A stretch of 41,147 nucleotides of DNA from an uncultured Saprospiraceae bacterium (GCA_937951685.1 CALFBG010000044.1:1-41147); one strand, 5' to 3'; numbered from the stretch's first letter, positions 1 to 10,155 are shown. Notes: generated by a model from the sequence alone, not told the origin. Program-made: numbers and translations.

Positions 1-330
1 TCTTAATACCTACACCTGCCGGCAGGCTGGGCTAAAGCATTGCAATCCAGTACTTCAGCTTTTTCTCGTCACCGCAGCTATGGCTGCATAAATTCTGAAC
101 AGCATTTACCGCTTGCGGATGGGATGCAAAAGAGCTTCGTCCTGCCTTACAAGCCTTTACCTTCGGTTGCTAACATCATTTTAAAACAACTTCATAGTAT
201 AATGATATTTTTGTATTTTTAAGGATCACATCATTTAATAATATGTTGCTTGAGTGCGTGCAAGGTGTTAATGCAATAAAAATGCTCCTCACCACTCCAT
301 GATTAGCTTAAGCGCAAAAAGTAAATTAAA
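1..330. other. Intergenic edge region with small palindromes
   Basis: I see no credible gene here. A 12-bp perfect palindrome lies at 15-26 (CCTGCCGGCAGG). Small hairpins follow at 74-87 (GCAGC, loop TATG, GCTGC) and 109-118 (CCGC, loop TT, GCGG). A TAnnTTTG-like -7 box (TATTTTTG) sits at 206-213, about 118 bp upstream of the first gene, but has no -33 TTG at proper spacing. The region may be the remains of an intergenic repeat, but no second copy is present in the window. Confidence 0.4.
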
Positions 331-798
331 ATGGCTGAATTTCAATTATCTGTCAATGGTAAATCTTTTAAGGTCGACGTAGAAGAAGATATGCCTATTC
401 TTTGGGTCGTAAGAGATGTCATCGGGCTTACGGGAACTAAATTTGGTTGTGGTGTTGCTCAATGTGGCGCTTGCACGGTTCATCTGGATGGTATGCCGAT
501 TCGTTCTTGCAGTACGCCCGTTGCCGTAGCCGTAGGAAAAAAGATTACCACCATCGAAGGAATTGGCGAAAAGACACAGCACGCAGTACAACAAGCTTGG
601 ATTGAAGAACAAGTGCCTCAATGTGGATATTGCCAGTCGGGACAAATCATGTCTGCGGTAGCGTTATTGAAAGAGAATAGTAATCCTACGGATGAAGATA
701 TTGATCTTGCGATGCAAGGCAATATTTGCCGTTGTGGTACCTATGTCCGGATCAAAAAAGCAATTCACCGAGCTGCTAAAATGGGGGATGCCAGTTAA
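331..798 (+). CDS. iorA: (2Fe-2S)-binding subunit of a molybdenum hydroxylase, isoquinoline 1-oxidoreductase alpha type
   Basis: This is the small iron-sulfur subunit of a xanthine-oxidase-family enzyme. It passes electrons between the molybdopterin subunit encoded next door and an external acceptor. The 155 residues contain both expected clusters: a plant-type ferredoxin cluster with Cys40, Cys45, Cys48 and Cys60 ([11 protein letters not shown]), and a C-terminal helical cluster with Cys98, Cys101, Cys133 and Cys135 (CGYC and CRC). The length matches the roughly 150-residue family norm. It has no signal peptide, so it probably travels with the Tat-exported partner. The ATG at 331 follows an A-rich stretch typical of Bacteroidota starts. 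The partner gene begins 165 bp downstream on the same strand. No FAD subunit is nearby, which fits the two-subunit isoquinoline-oxidoreductase and aldehyde-dehydrogenase group. The true substrate cannot be read from sequence. Confidence 0.9.
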   Translation: MAEFQLSVNGKSFKVDVEEDMPILWVVRDVIGLTGTKFGCGVAQCGACTVHLDGMPIRSCSTPVAVAVGKKITTIEGIGEKTQHAVQQAWIEEQVPQCGYCQSGQIMSAVALLKENSNPTDEDIDLAMQGNICRCGTYVRIKKAIHRAAKMGDAS

Positions 799-963
799 GA
801 ATTTGGTAGCAATTGGCTTTGCTTTAAATTCAAAAGGCATTCAAATGTAGCTTGAGCGTACTGCTTTGAGTTACTTAAGCGCTAGTCGTAATATTTAAAA
901 AACAGTACGTTGAAAACCTTTGGTTCTAACCAATGAAGTTTTTTAACACTAAAAAAGAAAATT

Positions 964-3144
964 ATGAGTTCGAATATAAACAGACGTTCCTTTCTTCGAA
1001 ACGCGGGGCTTACCGGAACGGCATTGGCATTAGGATTTTATGTTACTTCGTGTAAAGAAACGGCAAAGCCAGAGCCCGAAGGAATCATTGATTTATTTAA
1101 AGTAAATGTTGATAGTGAAGCGAAAGGAATGATGCTTAATCCTTTTGTAATCATTGACGAAGCGGGGGTGGTCACGATCATGGCGCACAAGCCCGAAATG
1201 GGACAGGGAACCTATCAGTCTATTCCATTGCTGATAGCAGAAGAATTAGGTGTTGATCCAGAAAAAGTAGTCTTAAAGCAAGCAAAGGGCGATGCGAAGT
1301 ATGGTAACCAAGGCGTAGGTGGGAGTGCAAGTGTTCGAACAATGTGGGAACCGATGCGTAAGACTGGTGCAGCAGCTAAAGCCATGTTGGTTGCGGCGGC
1401 GGCAGCGCAGTGGGGCGTTGATCCTGCAACTTGTCGTACCGAAGATGGAAAAGTTATCCATCCAGAGCAAGAAAGTCTGGCTTTCGGTAGTTTGGTCGCG
1501 GCAGCTAGTAAGTTAAAAGTGCCACAAGAACCGGAACTAAAATCTCCCAAAGACTTTAAGTATATTGGGAAGGTTAATCTGCGAAAAGATATCGATCAAA
1601 AAGTTAACGGAACGGCTAATTTTGGGATTGACATGAAAGTCCCAGGAATGGTGTACGCTTCGGTAGAACGGTCTCCTAGTTTCAATGGTAAAGTAACGAG
1701 TTTTGACGATACGAAAGCGATGGCGGTGAAAGGGGTACAGCAAGTATTAAAATCAGAAAGAAGGCTTTTGAAAAATTCCATAGAAGGCGTTGCTGTGATT
1801 GCAGATAATTATTGGGCAGCGCTCAAAGGACGTCGAGCCTTAGCCATCAATTGGGCGGAACAAGCTCCTTTGGACACCGAAGGGATTTATACTCGAATGA
1901 GAACGGCAGGTGAGCAAACTGGACTAGAAGATACGCAGCAGGGTGATTTTGGAAAAGCTTACGAGCAGGTTGAAGAAAAAATTACTTTTGATTACGAAAC
2001 GCCTTTCTTGGCGCACGCTCCGATGGAACCGCAGAATGTGTTGGTCGATGTTCGAGCCGATGTCTGTGAAATCTGGGCACCAACGCAAGTACCTGGCTGG
2101 GCAAGAAGTTTGGTGGCAGAATATTTAGATATTAAACCCGAAAAAATTATTATTCACATTCCATTTTTGGGTGGTGGTTTTGGTCGGAGATTGTTATCAG
2201 ATTTTATATTGGAAGCTTGTTTTCTTTCGAAAGCAATCAAAAAGCCGGTGAAGGTCGTCTGGACGCGAGAAGATGATATGATGCAAGGTCCTTTTCGGCC
2301 GGGTTCGCTCAATCGTTTATCGGGTGGTGTGGATGCGAAAGGCAATTTATTGGCGATGCGACACAAAGTAATTGCTCCCGCAATTAATGCTTCTTTATTT
2401 CCTGATTTTGATCCGACAAAAGTGCCGAGAGGAATTATGGAACCACTCGGGGAAGATTTTTATGATATTCCAAATTACCAAACGAATTATGTTTTTGTTG
2501 ATGTTGATCCCATTCCGCTTTGCTGGTGGCGATCGGTGTACTCTTCTACCAATGTATTTGGTCAAGAATGTTTTATCGATGAAATGGCAGCAGCGGCTAA
2601 GCAAGATCCCGTTGATTTTAGATTGAAGCTCTTAGCTAAAAATCCGCGTGCGAAGCAAGTGTTAGAAATGCTTGCCACAAAATCAAATTGGAAAGAAGCC
2701 TTACCTGATGGTAAAGCGAGAGGGGTTGCCATTACCCATTGCTTTAGTTCGGTTTGTGGGCACGTTGTGGAAGTGTCGAAAGCGGAAGATGGTGGCGTAA
2801 AAATAGATAAAGTAACGACGGTAATTGACTGCGGAATTGCAGTAAACCCGGATAATGTCAAAGCGCAAACGGAAGGCAATATTGTAATGGCATTGACGGC
2901 GGCGCTCAAAGATGCGATTGAGTTCAAAGCGGGGAAAGTTGTACAGACTAATTTTCATAATTACCGAATGATGCGGATGCCAGAGATTCCCGCTATTGAT
3001 ATTCACATTGTACCGAGTGCAGCCTCTCCTACGGGCGTCGGAGAACCTGCTTTACCGCCCTTGGCACCGGCTTTGTGCAATGCAATTTTCAAGCTAACGG
3101 GAAAGCGAATTCAAAAACTTCCTTTTGCGTTGGATGCAGTTTAA
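964..3144 (+). CDS. iorB: Tat-exported molybdopterin-binding subunit of a xanthine-oxidase-family hydroxylase
   Basis: This is the large catalytic subunit, expected to bind molybdopterin cytosine dinucleotide and hydroxylate an N-heterocycle or aldehyde. The 726 residues begin with a twin-arginine signal (NRRSFLRN, Arg7-Arg8) and a hydrophobic stretch ending in Cys30, so it may be a Tat-exported lipoprotein. A glycine-rich cofactor loop (GGGFGRR) lies near residue 403. The C-terminal GVGEP motif near residue 692 contains the glutamate that is catalytic in this family. Length matches IorB/AldH subunits, which carry a duplicated molybdopterin domain in one chain. It pairs with the Fe-S subunit upstream and is followed by a strong terminator, so the two genes form a unit. 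Maturation factors (XdhC/CoxI type) are not in this window. The substrate is unknown. Confidence 0.9.
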   Translation: MSSNINRRSFLRNAGLTGTALALGFYVTSCKETAKPEPEGIIDLFKVNVDSEAKGMMLNPFVIIDEAGVVTIMAHKPEMGQGTYQSIPLLIAEELGVDPEKVVLKQAKGDAKYGNQGVGGSASVRTMWEPMRKTGAAAKAMLVAAAAAQWGVDPATCRTEDGKVIHPEQESLAFGSLVAAASKLKVPQEPELKSPKDFKYIGKVNLRKDIDQKVNGTANFGIDMKVPGMVYASVERSPSFNGKVTSFDDTKAMAVKGVQQVLKSERRLLKNSIEGVAVIADNYWAALKGRRALAINWAEQAPLDTEGIYTRMRTAGEQTGLEDTQQGDFGKAYEQVEEKITFDYETPFLAHAPMEPQNVLVDVRADVCEIWAPTQVPGWARSLVAEYLDIKPEKIIIHIPFLGGGFGRRLLSDFILEACFLSKAIKKPVKVVWTREDDMMQGPFRPGSLNRLSGGVDAKGNLLAMRHKVIAPAINASLFPDFDPTKVPRGIMEPLGEDFYDIPNYQTNYVFVDVDPIPLCWWRSVYSSTNVFGQECFIDEMAAAAKQDPVDFRLKLLAKNPRAKQVLEMLATKSNWKEALPDGKARGVAITHCFSSVCGHVVEVSKAEDGGVKIDKVTTVIDCGIAVNPDNVKAQTEGNIVMALTAALKDAIEFKAGKVVQTNFHNYRMMRMPEIPAIDIHIVPSAASPTGVGEPALPPLAPALCNAIFKLTGKRIQKLPFALDAV

Positions 3145-3199
3145 TGACGTATTCAGTGTAGATAATAGGAAACGATAAAAGCGTATCCAAAAGTTTTTT

Positions 3200-3238
3200 A
3201 AAAAAAGCGGTTTGATTTAAGATCAAATCGCTTTTTTT
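3200..3238 (+). terminator. Intrinsic terminator after iorB
   Basis: A run of A and GCG pairs with CGC and a T-run. The stem continues through a G-T pair and TTTGAT/ATCAAA around the loop TTAAG. The T-tract on the plus strand follows iorB. The flanking A-tract would allow termination on the other strand as well. Confidence 0.85.
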
Positions 3239-3341
3239 GTTGTTTAAGCAATGATGTGTCAAACTTGATCTTGCTACTTTAGGTTTTGATCAAGTAAGGC
3301 TTTTCTTCTGTGAAAAACTTTGGAAACTTTTATTGTAAAAA

Positions 3342-3372
3342 TTGTTTCCTGCGTTTTTTTGACTTAACTTTG
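3342..3372 (+). promoter_or_regulatory. Bacteroidota-type promoter for the TetR/efflux operon
   Basis: A -33 TTG at 3342-3344, a 20-bp spacer and a -7 TAACTTTG at 3365-3372 match the TTG/TAnnTTTG consensus of the Bacteroidota primary sigma factor. The ATG of the regulator is 23 bp downstream. Any TetR operator would be expected here, but I see no clear palindrome. Confidence 0.65.
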
Positions 3373-3395
3373 TGTGAACAGCTGGAAAAAATTTA

Positions 3396-4004
3396 ATGGA
3401 TTTAAAAAAGAAAATTTTAGCGGGAGCAGAACTGATGTTCTTACGGAATGGCTTTAAAAGTGTCACGATGGATGATATTGCCAGAGAATTAGGTATGTCT
3501 AAGAAAACCTTGTACCAGTTTGTAGATAACAAGGCGGATTTAGTGGGACAAGTTTTACAAAACCACGGAGAAGAAGAAATTGCTGCGATTGCTGCAATTC
3601 GATCACATGCTGATAATGCGATTGATGAGATCTTGGCGATTGCTAAATATGCGATTCAATTTCTGCGAAAGATGGGACCTGGATTAATGTATGATTTACA
3701 AAAGTACTACCGAAAAAGCTGGGAAATTGTCAACGAAATGCACGAAGAGCATATATACAAGGTGATCAAATCAAATATAGAGTGGGGGATTGCAGATGGT
3801 TTATACCGCAGTGACTTTAATATTGACGTCATTGCAAAACTATACGTTCGGAAATCAATGATTATTGTCGACGAAAAACTATTCCCATTAACCTCCTATA
3901 GCCGAGAAGCTTTGTTTACGGAATATATCAACTACCATATTCACGGTATTGCTTCACAAAAGGGTTTGAAATTATTAAAAAAGCACGAAGCAGCAGCGAA
4001 GTAG
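3396..4004 (+). CDS. TetR/AcrR-family transcriptional regulator
   Basis: This is a one-component repressor, probably controlling the efflux genes that follow. An N-terminal helix-turn-helix of TetR type is clear at about residues 25-48 (MDDIARELGMSKKTLYQF), and the rest is the variable all-helical ligand domain. At 202 residues it has the usual family length. A consensus promoter lies directly upstream, and the TolC gene starts 21 bp after its stop, so regulator and pump are co-transcribed. Autoregulation is likely by analogy with other TetR-controlled RND operons. The ligand cannot be predicted. Start chosen: ATG at 3396, just before the first helix. Confidence 0.92.
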   Translation: MDLKKKILAGAELMFLRNGFKSVTMDDIARELGMSKKTLYQFVDNKADLVGQVLQNHGEEEIAAIAAIRSHADNAIDEILAIAKYAIQFLRKMGPGLMYDLQKYYRKSWEIVNEMHEEHIYKVIKSNIEWGIADGLYRSDFNIDVIAKLYVRKSMIIVDEKLFPLTSYSREALFTEYINYHIHGIASQKGLKLLKKHEAAAK

Positions 4005-4025
4005 TCTGCTAAAAAGTAATTATTT

Positions 4026-5357
4026 ATGAGAACAACAGTTTTATTTTTTATCTTCAGTTTCTTGTGGATTAGCAGCTTTGCTCAGCAAAGTTTTACCTTA
4101 AAAGAAGCGCAAGAATACGGTGTAAAAAATAACCTCCAGATCAAGCTCAAACAATTAGATATTGCGGATGCCGACGGTCAAATTACGGAAACGAAAGCAA
4201 TCGGAATGCCTAAAGTATCGGCGGGAGTAGCTTATCAGTATTTTCCTCAATTGCCGCAGTTTTTATTACCCGCTCAGTTTTTTAATCCTAATGCTCCCGA
4301 AGGAGAATTTACGGCTATCGACGCTGGAACTAGACAAACGCTCGTAGGGAATATTCAAGCTAATGCAGTGGCTTTTGATGGTTCTTACCTCGTTGCACTG
4401 AAAGCAGTGAAACTGTATAAAGAATTAGTAAGGAAAGAGATTAATCAAACGGAGTTTGAGATCCGTAATGGGGTGACGAAATCCTATCTCGCGGTTTTGA
4501 TTGCGATTCAAAGTAGAGCATTAATTGACTTGAATATTACCAACTTAAAGAAGGTTTTAGCGGAGACAAAAATAATTTATGAGAATGGATTTTTGGAAAA
4601 ACTAGATGTAGATCGCTTAACTTTTTCCTTAGAGAATCTTTTGGCAGAACAACGAAAGTCTACGGAACTCATTAACCTCAGTTATAATTTATTGAAATTT
4701 CAAATGGGGTATCCATTAGACGAAGATATTGCAGTGGTGGGGGATTTAGAGGAAATGGTCAACATTGTACTCTTGGAAAAAGTGGAAGTAACGGCGGAGG
4801 TCGATTATACCCAACGACCAGAGTATGCGGTCATTCAATTAGGACAAGAATTAAATAAAATTAATATTCGACGTTGGAAGGCTGGTTATCTACCTAGTCT
4901 ATACGCTTTCGTGAATCACCAACAAGCGCTGAATCGTAATAATCTATTTGACAATGATGAAACAGCTTGGTTGCCAACTACCGTAGTAGGCTTGAATTTA
5001 AATATTCCAATTTACGATGGTGGGGATAAAAAAGGAAAAATTCAAAGAGCAAGAATTGCTTACGATAAAACAGAGATTCAAAAAAAGCAGTTTGAGCAGG
5101 CGATGACTTTGGAAATTAGTAATGCTTACCTGAACTATGCTAACGCAAAGGAAACGCTGGAAAGTACTAAGAGAAGTTTGGACCTAGCGCAGCGTATTTA
5201 TGATACAACACAAATCAAATATAAAGAAGGTGTTGGCGCAAGTTTGGAGGTGACGCAAGCGGAGAGTGATCTCTACGGTGCACAAGGTCGATACGTATCT
5301 GCCTTGTACGATTTGGTGGTTGCAAAAACTAATATTGATATCGCTTTAGGAAAATAA
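4026..5357 (+). CDS. TolC-family outer-membrane efflux protein
   Basis: This is the outer-membrane channel of a tripartite efflux pump. A signal peptide covers about residues 1-20, ending in a SSFAQ cleavage region. The mature part shows the two-fold repeated TolC architecture of long amphipathic helices alternating with short beta strands; the second repeat starts after residue 260 with RPEYAVIQLGQELN. At 443 residues it has the normal length for Bacteroidota TolC proteins. It follows the TetR gene by 21 bp and precedes the adaptor and RND permease genes, so the complete pump is in one operon. A second, unrelated TolC copy is encoded at 20186-21625. Confidence 0.92.
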   Translation: MRTTVLFFIFSFLWISSFAQQSFTLKEAQEYGVKNNLQIKLKQLDIADADGQITETKAIGMPKVSAGVAYQYFPQLPQFLLPAQFFNPNAPEGEFTAIDAGTRQTLVGNIQANAVAFDGSYLVALKAVKLYKELVRKEINQTEFEIRNGVTKSYLAVLIAIQSRALIDLNITNLKKVLAETKIIYENGFLEKLDVDRLTFSLENLLAEQRKSTELINLSYNLLKFQMGYPLDEDIAVVGDLEEMVNIVLLEKVEVTAEVDYTQRPEYAVIQLGQELNKINIRRWKAGYLPSLYAFVNHQQALNRNNLFDNDETAWLPTTVVGLNLNIPIYDGGDKKGKIQRARIAYDKTEIQKKQFEQAMTLEISNAYLNYANAKETLESTKRSLDLAQRIYDTTQIKYKEGVGASLEVTQAESDLYGAQGRYVSALYDLVVAKTNIDIALGK

Positions 5358-5513
5358 TCTTTTAAGCATTTTAAATGCTAATATAATTAATCATTGATTA
5401 CTTAATAAAACACTTCCTTTTTAGTCGAAAATAGGATTTTATCGAAGTTGTTGTCAAACAATTTTAATTCATTTTTTACGCTGAAATTGGTCGGAGCACA
5501 TAAAAAAAAACAG

Positions 5514-6686
5514 ATGAAGTACTTTAATTTAATTTTATTTTTGGCGGTTGTCTTCAGCGCTTGTGGCGGCGGTGAAAAACCTAAAAAGTCATCGCTAGCA
5601 ATGAAGAAACAATTGCTAAAAGAAAAAAAGGATAGTTTAAAAGCACTGACGGCAGAGATTGAAAGCTTAAAAGCAGAAATCGGAATATTAGATACGACCA
5701 GAGTGGTGAAAGCGCCTAAATTAGTAGATACAAAATTAGTGACTCGGAAAGATTTCAAAAGGTTTATTGAAATTCAAGGTGCGGTAGAAGCTGACGATTT
5801 GGTGAGTGCTAGTAGTGAAATGGGCGGTAGAATTACAAACATGACGCTCAAAGAAGGGGATAATATCCGGAAAGGACAATTGGTGGCGAATATCGATATG
5901 GAAGGCGTAGATAAGCAAATTGCAGAATTAGAAAAATCTCTGGAATTAGCGAAGGATTTGTACGATCGTCAGAAAAGATTGTGGGATCAGCAAATTGGTT
6001 CTGAAATCCAATATTTACAAGCTAAAAATAACAAAGAACGCATCGAAAAAAGCATGGAGACGGTCCGCTTTCAATTGACGAAGTCTAAGGTATACGCACC
6101 GATTTCTGGTGTGGTAGATCGAGTAATGGCGAAGCAAGGAGAGATGGCTGGTCCGGGAACACCAATCGTACAGATTTTGAATACCAATAAGGTGAAAGTG
6201 GTCGCAGACGTTCCAGAAAGTTACCTCGGATCCGTGAAGAGAGGAGAAACGGTGACAATCAAATTTCCTGCAATCGACAAAGAAATAAAAGGAAGAGTAA
6301 GCCTGTTGGGAAGAATGATCGATCCGGCTAACCGAACTTTTGGGGTAGAAGTAAACCTTCCCAATGGTAGTGGTGTTTATAAACCAAATCTATTAGCAAC
6401 GATGTTGATTAATGACTACGCAAAGAAAGATGCAGTCATGATTCCACTGGTATTGATCCAACAGGAGGTAAACGGAGACAACTTCGTCTTTGTGAAAGAA
6501 GAAGGTCCTAAAGGAGCCATTGCAAAAAAGGTTTACATCAAAACGGGAGAAAGTTTCGAAGGCGAAACAGTCGTTTTGGAAGGCTTAAAAGGTGGCGAAG
6601 AAATTATCGTTAGCGGTGCGAGAGGATTAGCAGAAAATGAAAAGATTAAAGTGAAAAACTTCATAAAAGAAGAAAACAATGGCTGA
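5514..6686 (+). CDS. RND efflux periplasmic adaptor (membrane fusion) lipoprotein
   Basis: This adaptor bridges the RND permease and TolC. I start it at ATG 5514 rather than at the upstream TTG at 5448, because residues 1-17 then form a lipoprotein signal ending in FSAC followed by GGG. Of its 390 residues, about 30-65 form a charged coiled coil. Barrel-sandwich (biotinyl-lipoyl-like) halves follow with an alpha-hairpin between them, then the beta-barrel and a C-terminal membrane-proximal domain (GLKGGEEIIVSGARGL). The last 8 bp overlap the permease start (ATGGCTGA), which implies translational coupling. A weak inverted repeat lies about 130 bp upstream, after the TolC stop. Confidence 0.92.
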   Translation: MKYFNLILFLAVVFSACGGGEKPKKSSLAMKKQLLKEKKDSLKALTAEIESLKAEIGILDTTRVVKAPKLVDTKLVTRKDFKRFIEIQGAVEADDLVSASSEMGGRITNMTLKEGDNIRKGQLVANIDMEGVDKQIAELEKSLELAKDLYDRQKRLWDQQIGSEIQYLQAKNNKERIEKSMETVRFQLTKSKVYAPISGVVDRVMAKQGEMAGPGTPIVQILNTNKVKVVADVPESYLGSVKRGETVTIKFPAIDKEIKGRVSLLGRMIDPANRTFGVEVNLPNGSGVYKPNLLATMLINDYAKKDAVMIPLVLIQQEVNGDNFVFVKEEGPKGAIAKKVYIKTGESFEGETVVLEGLKGGEEIIVSGARGLAENEKIKVKNFIKEENNG

Positions 6687-9600
6687 ACAAGAAAATAAAA
6701 AAAAGAAGGGACTACGAGAGTTTGGTCTGACGAGCTTAGCCGTCGACAACGGGACTAGTGTTTTGGTGATCACGATTATGATTTTAATTTTCGGTGTCGG
6801 TGCTTTTAATAGTATGCCGAAAGAGCAGTTTCCCGAAATCTCTCTTCCACAAGTTTACATTAATACCATACACTTCGGTAACTCCGCTGCGGATATTGAA
6901 AATTTGATTACGCGGCCGATTGAAAAAGAGTTGCAAACAATAGCTGGTATTAAAGATATTAAATCTACCTCTTTGCAAGATTATTCCGTCATTACGGCAG
7001 AATTTGTTTCCGACATGGAAATTGATGAAGCCGTACTTAAGGTAAAAGATGCGGTAGATAAAGCGAAGAGCGAGTTGCCTACGGATTTAGATCAAGAGCC
7101 ATTGGTGCAAGATATCAATTTGGCAGATTTACCGATTATGACGGTCAATTTATCAGGGAAGTATTCTAATGATGATCTAAGAGATTATGGGGAATATTTG
7201 GAAGATAAATTGGAAGACATCAAAGAGATTTCTGGCGTTGATATCAAAGGAGCGTTAGAACGAGAAATGAAAATTGACGTTGATTTGTATAAAATGCAAT
7301 CGTTGAAAGTTAATTTTCAAGACATTGAGAATGCAGTAGCTTCTGAAAATATAACGATGTCGGGTGGTGAAATTGTCAATCAGAATTTTAGACGCGCCAT
7401 TCGAGTGGTAGGAGAGTTTAAGTCTGCGAAGGAGTTGGAAGAGATGATTGTAAAAAGTGAAAACTTAAAACCAATCTACCTCAAAGACTTCGCGGATGTT
7501 TCTTTTGGTTATAAAGAGCGTACCAGTTACGCCCGTTCGGATGCTTTACCCGTCGTTTCTTTAGACGTGAAAAAACGGAAAGGTTCGAACTTGCTTGACG
7601 CTTCGGACAAGGTGAAAGCGATAGTCGCAGCGGCACAGGAAGACTATTTACCGGAAGGATTAAAAGTAAGCATCTTTAATGATCAATCTATTCAAACGCG
7701 AGACGAGGTAGCTAACTTATTGAATAGTATTATCTCTGGTGTTATTCTAGTGGTTTTGGTTTTATTGTTTTTCTTAGGAATTCGAAATGCCATGTTTGTC
7801 GGGATGGCCATTCCGTTGTCTATGCTCATGGGAATTATGATTTTGAATGCCTTTGGTACGACGATGAATATGATTGTTTTATTCTCTTTAATTCTAGCCT
7901 TAGGATTGCTAGTGGATAACGCGATTGTGGCAGTAGAAAATATTTACCGTTATATGCAAGAAGGCTATAGCGGTGCAGAAGCCGCAAAATATGGAGCGGG
8001 AGAAGTTGCCTTACCCATTATTGCTTCTACGGCGACAACTTTAGCCGCATTCGTGCCCTTGGCTTTTTGGCCAGGAATTATGGGTAGTTTTATGCAATAC
8101 TTGCCCTTGACTTTGATCATTGTATTATTGTCTTCTTTGTTTGTGGCATTGGTCATCAATCCAGTGATTACTTCTTATCTAATGAAAGTGGATGAAAAAG
8201 CAGAGCGCAAAAAAGATCGTTTCAAAAAAACTAGAAATGTCTTAATTGCAGTTGCGACGATGACTTTGCTCGCATTTGCAGGGCACGTATCGGAAGTATT
8301 TTGGATGAGAAATTTACTAGGGATTACCGCGGCAGTCACCTTGGTTAATTACTTTTTATTCCGACCGGCTTCTTTTGTTTTCCAAAATTCGTTTTTGCCA
8401 AAACTGGAGCAAGGCTATAATTATTTTATCAAAGGCGCTTTGTATAAATTCGTCCCCGCATTGGTTTTCATTGGAACAATCGCTTTGTTATTCGGGTCGA
8501 GTAAATTGTTGGGAGACAATATGCCGAAGGTAGAATATTTTCCGAAAGCCGATCCGCTTTACATTAATGCTTTCGTAGAATTACCAATGGGCAGCGACAT
8601 CGAAGCGACCAACGAAATCATGAAAGATATTGAAGCTAAAATTGATGAAGTACTCACACCCAATGCCAAAATTGTGGAAGCCGTACTCTCGCAAATCGGA
8701 GAAGATACCGCAGATCCTAACGGTCCACCCGAACCTGGGGCGTCACCACACAAAGCGCGTTTGACCGTTTCGTTTGTTCCTTCTAAAGATCGAGGTGGAA
8801 TATCCACGTTCGAGATTATGGAAGAAATAAGAGGTAGTTTGAATGGTTACGCCGGGGTACAAATAGTAGTGGATAAAAATGCGGATGGTCCGGCAACGGG
8901 AAAAGCAATCAATTTAGAATTGAAAGGAGAAAATATAGATGAATTAGCTGTCCTCTCAGATAAAGTCATTGCTTACTTGAATGAAAAAAATGTCGGGGGA
9001 GTAGAAGAATTACAAGCGGATGTTAAAATTGGAAAACCAGAAGTGGTCATTAATATCAATCGAGAAGCGGCTAGAAATTTTGGTATTTCAACTTATAATA
9101 TTGCCAACGAAATTAGAACGGCAGTCTTCGGGAAAGAGGTTTCTAAATTCAAACAAGGAGAAGATGAATATCCAATCTACGTGCGGCTAGAAGACAAGTA
9201 TCGCTTCAATATTGATGATTTATTAAATCAGAAAATTACCTTTAGAGATCCTGCTTCGGGACAGATCAAACAAGTTCCAATTTCTACGGTGGCAACGATT
9301 GAATATACTTCTACTTACAGTTCGATTAAGCGTAGAGATTTAGATCGGATGATTACGATTTACTCCAATGTCTTGGAAGGATATAACGCCAATGAAGTTG
9401 TTGCGGAGCTAGATGACTTGATGGGAGATTATGATTTACCGGCTAACTTTACCTACGAATTTACGGGAGAGCAACAACAGCAATCGGAAGATATGGCATT
9501 TTTGGCTACTGCTTTTATGCTTGCATTGTTTTCCATTTTCTTGATCTTGGTTGCGCAGTTCAACTCCGTAATCTCTCCGTTTATCATCGTCTTTTCTGTT

Positions 9601-10155
9601 ATCTTTAGTACGATTGGGGTTTTCTTAGGATATGTATTTACCGGAAGGGATATGGTGATCATTATGACGGGGATGGGAATTATTTCCTTAGCGGGAATTG
9701 TGGTCAACAACGCCATCGTACTGATTGATTACGTCAATTTATTGATCGAACGGAAGCGGCAGGAATTGGGTGTAGATAGTATTGGTGATATTCCGCGAGC
9801 AGTAATTAGAGATTGTATCATTCAAGGTGGTGCTACGCGTTTGCGTCCAGTACTATTGACTGCGATTACGACGGTGTTAGGTTTAGTGCCATTGGCAATC
9901 GGTTTGAATATCAACTTCTTTACCATTATTACAGCGTTAGATCCTCAGATTTTTATTGGAGGGGACAACGTGGCATTTTGGGGACCAATGGCGTGGACGG
10001 TTATCTACGGATTGGTATTCGCTACTTTCTTGACCTTAGTTGTAGTGCCAGTGATGTATTGGTTAGCCTACGTTGCAAAGTATGCTTTTGTGAATGCTTT
10101 TAAAGCGAAAAAGACGCCGGCATTAGATCAGACAGACGTAGAACTCGCAGAATAA
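6679..10155 (+). CDS. RND-family efflux permease (AcrB/HAE1-like)
   Basis: This is the inner-membrane proton-driven pump of the operon, probably a drug or amphiphile exporter. Features seen: a first transmembrane helix near residues 25-45, the periplasmic porter domain, a helix block after about residue 345 with LGLLVDNAIVAVENIYRY (Asp in TM4, as in proton-relay RND pumps), and a second half with a homologous block (SLAGIVVNNAIVLIDYVN). At 1158 residues it is about 100 longer than typical AcrB-like proteins. Part of the excess is an insert at about residues 502-575, between the two halves, with a basic stretch and two extra hydrophobic segments. It ends at a strong terminator. Cation (CusA) or Nod-type specificity cannot be excluded. 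Confidence 0.93.
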   Translation: MAEQENKKKKGLREFGLTSLAVDNGTSVLVITIMILIFGVGAFNSMPKEQFPEISLPQVYINTIHFGNSAADIENLITRPIEKELQTIAGIKDIKSTSLQDYSVITAEFVSDMEIDEAVLKVKDAVDKAKSELPTDLDQEPLVQDINLADLPIMTVNLSGKYSNDDLRDYGEYLEDKLEDIKEISGVDIKGALEREMKIDVDLYKMQSLKVNFQDIENAVASENITMSGGEIVNQNFRRAIRVVGEFKSAKELEEMIVKSENLKPIYLKDFADVSFGYKERTSYARSDALPVVSLDVKKRKGSNLLDASDKVKAIVAAAQEDYLPEGLKVSIFNDQSIQTRDEVANLLNSIISGVILVVLVLLFFLGIRNAMFVGMAIPLSMLMGIMILNAFGTTMNMIVLFSLILALGLLVDNAIVAVENIYRYMQEGYSGAEAAKYGAGEVALPIIASTATTLAAFVPLAFWPGIMGSFMQYLPLTLIIVLLSSLFVALVINPVITSYLMKVDEKAERKKDRFKKTRNVLIAVATMTLLAFAGHVSEVFWMRNLLGITAAVTLVNYFLFRPASFVFQNSFLPKLEQGYNYFIKGALYKFVPALVFIGTIALLFGSSKLLGDNMPKVEYFPKADPLYINAFVELPMGSDIEATNEIMKDIEAKIDEVLTPNAKIVEAVLSQIGEDTADPNGPPEPGASPHKARLTVSFVPSKDRGGISTFEIMEEIRGSLNGYAGVQIVVDKNADGPATGKAINLELKGENIDELAVLSDKVIAYLNEKNVGGVEELQADVKIGKPEVVININREAARNFGISTYNIANEIRTAVFGKEVSKFKQGEDEYPIYVRLEDKYRFNIDDLLNQKITFRDPASGQIKQVPISTVATIEYTSTYSSIKRRDLDRMITIYSNVLEGYNANEVVAELDDLMGDYDLPANFTYEFTGEQQQQSEDMAFLATAFMLALFSIFLILVAQFNSVISPFIIVFSVIFSTIGVFLGYVFTGRDMVIIMTGMGIISLAGIVVNNAIVLIDYVNLLIERKRQELGVDSIGDIPRAVIRDCIIQGGATRLRPVLLTAITTVLGLVPLAIGLNINFFTIITALDPQIFIGGDNVAFWGPMAWTVIYGLVFATFLTLVVVPVMYWLAYVAKYAFVNAFKAKKTPALDQTDVELAE

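Noticed and set aside
40..222. 60-codon plus-strand ORF at the left edge
   Set aside because: It lies across palindromic intergenic DNA, has low-complexity translation, no promoter and no recognisable motif.
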